Source: Bacteroidales bacterium (lineage in GTDB: Bacteria; Bacteroidota; Bacteroidia; Bacteroidales; Bacteroidaceae). Taken from it: a DNA stretch of 26,553 nucleotides. The notes beneath the pieces were generated by a model that worked only from the letters and a program-made list of their open reading frames with translations, made no database searches and had not been told where the DNA came from. The translations under genes and the position numbers were made by a program. Of this stretch, positions 23,934 to 26,553 are shown piece after piece (position 1 is the stretch's first letter; each line of letters opens with the position of its first letter). The stretch spans positions 1-26,553 of the forward strand of contig SFID01000043.1 in assembly GCA_004555425.1 (NCBI GenBank), written 5' to 3'.

Positions 23934-23965
23934 AAAGGCTGCGCCCTCTGCGGGACACAGCCTTT
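23934..23965 (-). terminator. Intrinsic terminator of the aldolase gene
   Basis: AAAGGCTG (23934-23941) pairs with CAGCCTTT (23958-23965), with CCC-GGG continuing the stem inside. In the minus-strand sense the stem is followed by TTTTTC. It starts 24 bp past the aldolase stop. Confidence 0.8.
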
Positions 23966-23988
23966 ATTGTTGATATCGCTAAAGGATA

Positions 23989-24987
23989 TTAGAGCTTGTC
24001 ATTGGAGCCGAGCACATTCATAATCTTGTGAATGTACATCTTCTTCATGTTCTCGCGAGCAGGCTTCAGATACTGACGGGGGTCGAAGTGGTCGGGATGC
24101 TCTGCGAAGTGCTTGCGGATAGCAGCAGTCATAGCCAGACGAGAGTCGGAGTCGATGTTAATCTTGCAAACTGCGCTCTTGGCTGCCTCGCGAAGCTGTT
24201 CTTCGGGAATACCGATAGCGTTGGGAAGCTTGCCGCCGTACTTGTTGATAGTGGCAACCTCTTCCTGAGGAACGGAAGAAGAACCGTGGAGCACGATGGG
24301 GAATCCGGGGAGCTTCTCTTCGATAGCGTGGAGGACGTCGAAGGCAAGGGGAGGAGGAACGAGCAGACCAGTCTTGGGATCTACGGTGCACTGCTCGGGA
24401 GTGAACTTGTAGGCACCGTGGCTCGTACCGATGGAGATTGCGAGAGAGTCGCAGCCAGTGCGCGTGGCGAACTCAATCACCTCTTCGGGCCGGGTGTAGT
24501 GAGATTCTGCGGCAGAAACTTCATCTTCAACGCCAGCGAGAACGCCGAGCTCAGCCTCAACGGTTACGTCGAACTGATGAGCGTAGTCAACGACCTTCTT
24601 GGTCAGTGCGATATTCTCTTCGAAGGGAAGGTGAGAACCGTCAATCATCACAGAGGAGAAACCATTGTCGATGCACTCCTTGCAAATCTCGAAGGTGTCA
24701 CCATGGTCGAGGTGAAGAACAATCTGAGGATTCTCGCAACCGAGTTCCTTGGCGTACTCAACAGCACCCTTGGCAAGGTTGCGGAGGATGGTACCGTTGG
24801 CATAAGCGCGAGCACCCTTAGACACCTGCATGATGACGGGCGACTTGGTCTCAACAGCAGCCTGAACGATAGCCTGCATCTGCTCCATTGTGTTGAAGTT
24901 GAAAGCGGGGATGGCATAGCCACCAGCAACGGCCTTCTTGAACATCTCACGGGTGTTCACCAGACCGAGATCTTTGTAATTTACCAT
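23989..24987 (-). CDS. fba: Class II fructose-bisphosphate aldolase
   Basis: The 332-residue zinc enzyme reversibly splits fructose-1,6-bisphosphate into glyceraldehyde-3-phosphate and dihydroxyacetone phosphate in glycolysis and gluconeogenesis. Features are the metal-binding HLDHGDTFE (about residues 83-91), MIDGSHLPFEENI, VEAELGVLAGVED, the zinc His in SIGTSHGAYKF, VLHGSSSVP with another zinc His, and INIDSDSRLAMTAAIR in the phosphate-binding loop. Length is normal for this subgroup. The ATG at 24987 gives the usual N-terminus MVNYKDLGLVNT; the upstream extension is AT rich and overlaps the promoter. A full promoter lies 55-85 bp upstream and a terminator follows, so the gene is monocistronic. 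Confidence 0.96.
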   Translation of the reverse strand: MVNYKDLGLVNTREMFKKAVAGGYAIPAFNFNTMEQMQAIVQAAVETKSPVIMQVSKGARAYANGTILRNLAKGAVEYAKELGCENPQIVLHLDHGDTFEICKECIDNGFSSVMIDGSHLPFEENIALTKKVVDYAHQFDVTVEAELGVLAGVEDEVSAAESHYTRPEEVIEFATRTGCDSLAISIGTSHGAYKFTPEQCTVDPKTGLLVPPPLAFDVLHAIEEKLPGFPIVLHGSSSVPQEEVATINKYGGKLPNAIGIPEEQLREAAKSAVCKINIDSDSRLAMTAAIRKHFAEHPDHFDPRQYLKPARENMKKMYIHKIMNVLGSNDKL

Positions 24988-25041
24988 GGTATAAATATAT
25001 TTATGAGGTTGTTTCCAAACAGGAAAGGTTATTTTCGTCAG

Positions 25042-25072
25042 CAAAATTACAAATCTCTTCTTACATACCAAA
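25042..25072 (-). promoter_or_regulatory. Promoter of the aldolase gene
   Basis: On the minus strand TTTG (25069-25072) is followed after 19 bp by TAATTTTG (25042-25049). This matches the Bacteroidetes -33/-7 consensus TTTG-N19-21-TAnnTTTG. Transcription would start near 25035, giving a leader of about 48 nt before the ATG at 24987. Confidence 0.85.
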
Positions 25073-25260
25073 AAAGAATGGATTTTTTTTGGAAAATGTC
25101 AGGCGGCGGGGAAAGAAAAAATGCCATCATCTGTAGTCCACACATCACACCAGAAAACAGCCATGTAAGCATCCCCTCGTAATATAACACCTGACGAACC
25201 CTCGGGTGTGCAAAACTCGTCTTTTAACACTTCATAAATTGTTGCGATATGTTAAAGCGA
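25073..25260. other. Non-coding stretch between fba and the short RNA unit
   Basis: No credible gene is present. TTTAACA (25223-25229) and TGTTAAA (25250-25256) are inverted 7-bp arms 20 bp apart, ending 4 bp before the next -33 box. They could be an operator. A weak ACACC/GGTGT pair lies near 25188-25208. Confidence 0.4.
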
Positions 25261-25292
25261 TTTGCATTTCGCGGAAAAATGTATTATCTTTG
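25261..25292 (+). promoter_or_regulatory. Bacteroidetes-type promoter of a very short transcript
   Basis: TTTG (25261-25264), a 20-bp spacer and TATCTTTG (25285-25292) match the -33/-7 consensus exactly. A start near 25299 would lead straight into a terminator-like hairpin. The inverted TTTAACA/TGTTAAA pair just upstream may regulate it. Confidence 0.82.
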
Positions 25293-25298
25293 TACTAG

Positions 25299-25343
25299 CG
25301 AAGAGGAGAGAGCCCGTAAGCACAGGGTTTTCTCCTCTTTTTT
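25299..25343 (+). ncRNA. Candidate 45-nt hairpin RNA or early terminator
   Basis: AAGAGGAGAGAGCCC (25301-25315) pairs with GGGTTTTCTCCTCTT (25325-25339) over 15 bp, including two G-U pairs, with a 9-nt loop GTAAGCACA and a T-run to 25343. It starts within a few bases of the predicted start site. It could be a small stable RNA or an attenuator limiting read-through to the right. I do not recognise an RNA family. Confidence 0.55.
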
Positions 25344-25515
25344 CATACGAAAACGGCCAAAAATCGGGATGTTCTACAAAGCATATAGAAAAATTTATAT
25401 GCCGAAGCGAAAATTTTCTCCCTGAAAGCGGATTTCCGCTTGGCGAAGTTGGTGCGCAAATTGACGATATAGAACGCCCAAAAGTTAAAAGATATTTATT
25501 TTTCAACCCCGCATT

Positions 25516-25733
25516 TTTATAGAAGTAGGTTCTATAAATTAACTTGCGATGGATTTGCGGCTATCGTGCCGTAGATTTTCTATGCAGGAGCATAGCGAGC
25601 TACGTGACTGAATGAAAAACAAAAAAATACGGTGCGAGAGGCGGAAAGACATCCAAGCCAATTAGAAACACCAACCAACCTTTGAGACTATTTTATAGAA
25701 CCTACCTCAAAAAAAGGCAACCCTTTCCGCCTC
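25516..25733. repeat. Interleaved inverted repeats upstream of the AAA-ATPase-like gene
   Basis: TTTATAGAA-GTAGG-TTCTATAAA (25516-25538) is a 9-bp hairpin. Its right part GTAGGTTCTATAAA (25525-25538) is also the reverse complement of 25692-25705. GAGGCGGAAAG (25638-25648) pairs with CTTTCCGCCTC (25723-25733). These two long pairs cross one another. Inside is a local hairpin CTATGC-AGGA-GCATAG (25580-25595), with outer CGTAG/CTACG (25570-25574, 25600-25604). No gene is apparent. Confidence 0.7.
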
Positions 25734-25794
25734 AACCATCCATCATTCAGCGAATAGACAACAACAAAAAACGCAGTAACTCTATGGGTAAACA

Positions 25795-25826
25795 TTTGGA
25801 GATTCGCGAGAAAAGCCCTACCTTTG
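25795..25826 (+). promoter_or_regulatory. Promoter of the AAA-ATPase-like gene
   Basis: TTTG (25795-25798), a 20-bp spacer and TACCTTTG (25819-25826) fit the Bacteroidetes consensus. A start near 25833 gives a leader of about 46 nt before the ATG at 25879. All the inverted repeats at 25516-25733 lie upstream of it. Confidence 0.82.
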
Positions 25827-25878
25827 TACACGTCCTTTCTGCGGCCTTTTGAGGAGAGCCGACTAAACCACAAATCTT

Positions 25879-26553
25879 ATGGAAACCAAGACACTCAAAC
25901 AACTGCCCGTTGGCATTCAGACGTTCGAGAAGATTATTGCGCAGAATTGCCTGTACGTGGACAAGACAGCATACATTCACAAGATGCTGAAGGCTAGCAA
26001 TTACATCTTTCTGAGTCGGCCGCGCCGATTCGGCAAGTCGTTGCTGGTGTCCACGCTTCAGAGTTATTTTGAAGGAAGAAAGGACTTGTTCAAGGGACTC
26101 TACATTGAGCAGGTTGAGAAGGAATGGACGGAATATCCAGTGTTGAGATTTGATATGTCTTCTTCCAAGCACATGAAGAAGGAACAGTTGGAGAATTATC
26201 TACGGGATATGCTTGCGGCAAACGAAGAGCGGTTTGGCATCTCTACAAACAGCCCCGAGCCCAGCCTTCGGTTGAAAAATCTCATTGCCAAGGTTCATGA
26301 GAAAACGGGTAAGCAGGTCGTTATCCTCATTGACGAATACGATGCCCCGTTGCTGGATGTATTGCACGAGCGGGAACAATTGCCCGTTCTCCGACAGGTA
26401 ATGCGCAACTTTTATTCACCACTCAAAGCTGCCGACCCCTATCTCAAATTCGTCTTCCTTACGGGCATTACGAAATTCTCGCAGCTCAGTATCTTCAGCG
26501 AACTGAACAATCTGAAGAACATCTCTATGCTCCCAGAATTTGCGGCAATCTGT
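25879..26553 (+). CDS. AAA-ATPase-like / PD-(D/E)XK family protein (5' part)
   Basis: The frame is open from the ATG at 25879 to the window edge (225 residues, 3' end missing). It starts METKTLKQLPVGIQTFEKI, then LYVDKTAYIHKML, a P-loop variant FLSRPRRFGKSLL (about residues 44-56) and a Walker B-like VVILIDEYDAPLL (about 147-159), followed by FVFLTGITKFSQLSIFSELNN. This is the AAA-ATPase-like family (PF09820), whose members usually end in a PD-(D/E)XK nuclease-like domain (PF08011) that would lie beyond the edge. Such genes occur in many copies in Bacteroidales genomes; their biological role is not established. It has its own promoter and no visible operon partner. Confidence 0.9.
   Translation, partial: METKTLKQLPVGIQTFEKIIAQNCLYVDKTAYIHKMLKASNYIFLSRPRRFGKSLLVSTLQSYFEGRKDLFKGLYIEQVEKEWTEYPVLRFDMSSSKHMKKEQLENYLRDMLAANEERFGISTNSPEPSLRLKNLIAKVHEKTGKQVVILIDEYDAPLLDVLHEREQLPVLRQVMRNFYSPLKAADPYLKFVFLTGITKFSQLSIFSELNNLKNISMLPEFAAIC

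Noticed and set aside
25262..25522. 86-codon open frame after the short RNA promoter
   Set aside because: It would begin at the -33 box and read through the terminator hairpin; no recognisable domain.

Overview
The window looks like a chromosomal segment from a Bacteroidales bacterium, most likely Prevotellaceae with a fairly high GC content. This rests on genes typical of that order (DUF4199, DUF6452, DUF6048, DUF4270, EFR1-type flavodoxin-ferredoxin, MurU-like nucleotidyltransferase, AAA-ATPase-like/PD-(D/E)XK) and on promoters of the Bacteroidetes type (TTTG, 19-20 bp, TAnnTTTG). The genus is inferred from family content only.

Layout. Bases 1-888 carry no gene: a 78-bp tandem repeat (41-571), then a fragment of a dispersed palindromic repeat and a long hairpin. 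A Crp/Fnr regulator follows (889-1566, minus), then apbE, mntP and a four-gene membrane/envelope operon read on the minus strand (DUF4199, GT2 glycosyltransferase, DUF6452, DUF6048). Two arrays of mini-hairpins lie just after the stop codons of apbE and the DUF6048 gene. Next come a MurU-like nucleotidyltransferase, a DUF4270 lipoprotein and a half-length glycogen-synthase-like protein (all minus). These are divergent from panC-panD (plus), which make pantothenate. GH20 hexosaminidase and an EFR1 flavodoxin/ferredoxin form a tight minus-strand pair, followed by ispE and an AraC regulator. Between ispE and araC is a 277-bp nested palindrome. Upstream of araC lie a perfect 27-bp inverted repeat enclosing 22-bp tandem repeats, and then the decayed C-terminal end of a TolC-family efflux gene. 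The right part holds a GH35 beta-galactosidase (plus), a secreted helix-hairpin-helix/barrel-like protein, an M18 aminopeptidase and class II fructose-bisphosphate aldolase (minus). An 890-bp non-coding stretch comes next, with three well-formed promoters and a short promoter-hairpin transcription unit. A partial AAA-ATPase-like gene runs off the right edge.

The protein-coding genes are mostly ordinary housekeeping, envelope and glycan-degradation functions. The unusual content is between them. The strongest candidate for something undescribed is the pair of hairpin arrays at 1774-1939 and 3651-3794. Most units have a 6-bp stem and a 3-nt loop, with stems that differ but stay paired, including a compensatory change between the arrays. 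The units are separated by a recurring TTGAAACTA-like linker and keep the same order at the distal end. Other non-coding elements (78-bp repeat, GTACCGCAC palindromes, AACACGAAT elements) appear to belong to dispersed families with more than one copy in the window.
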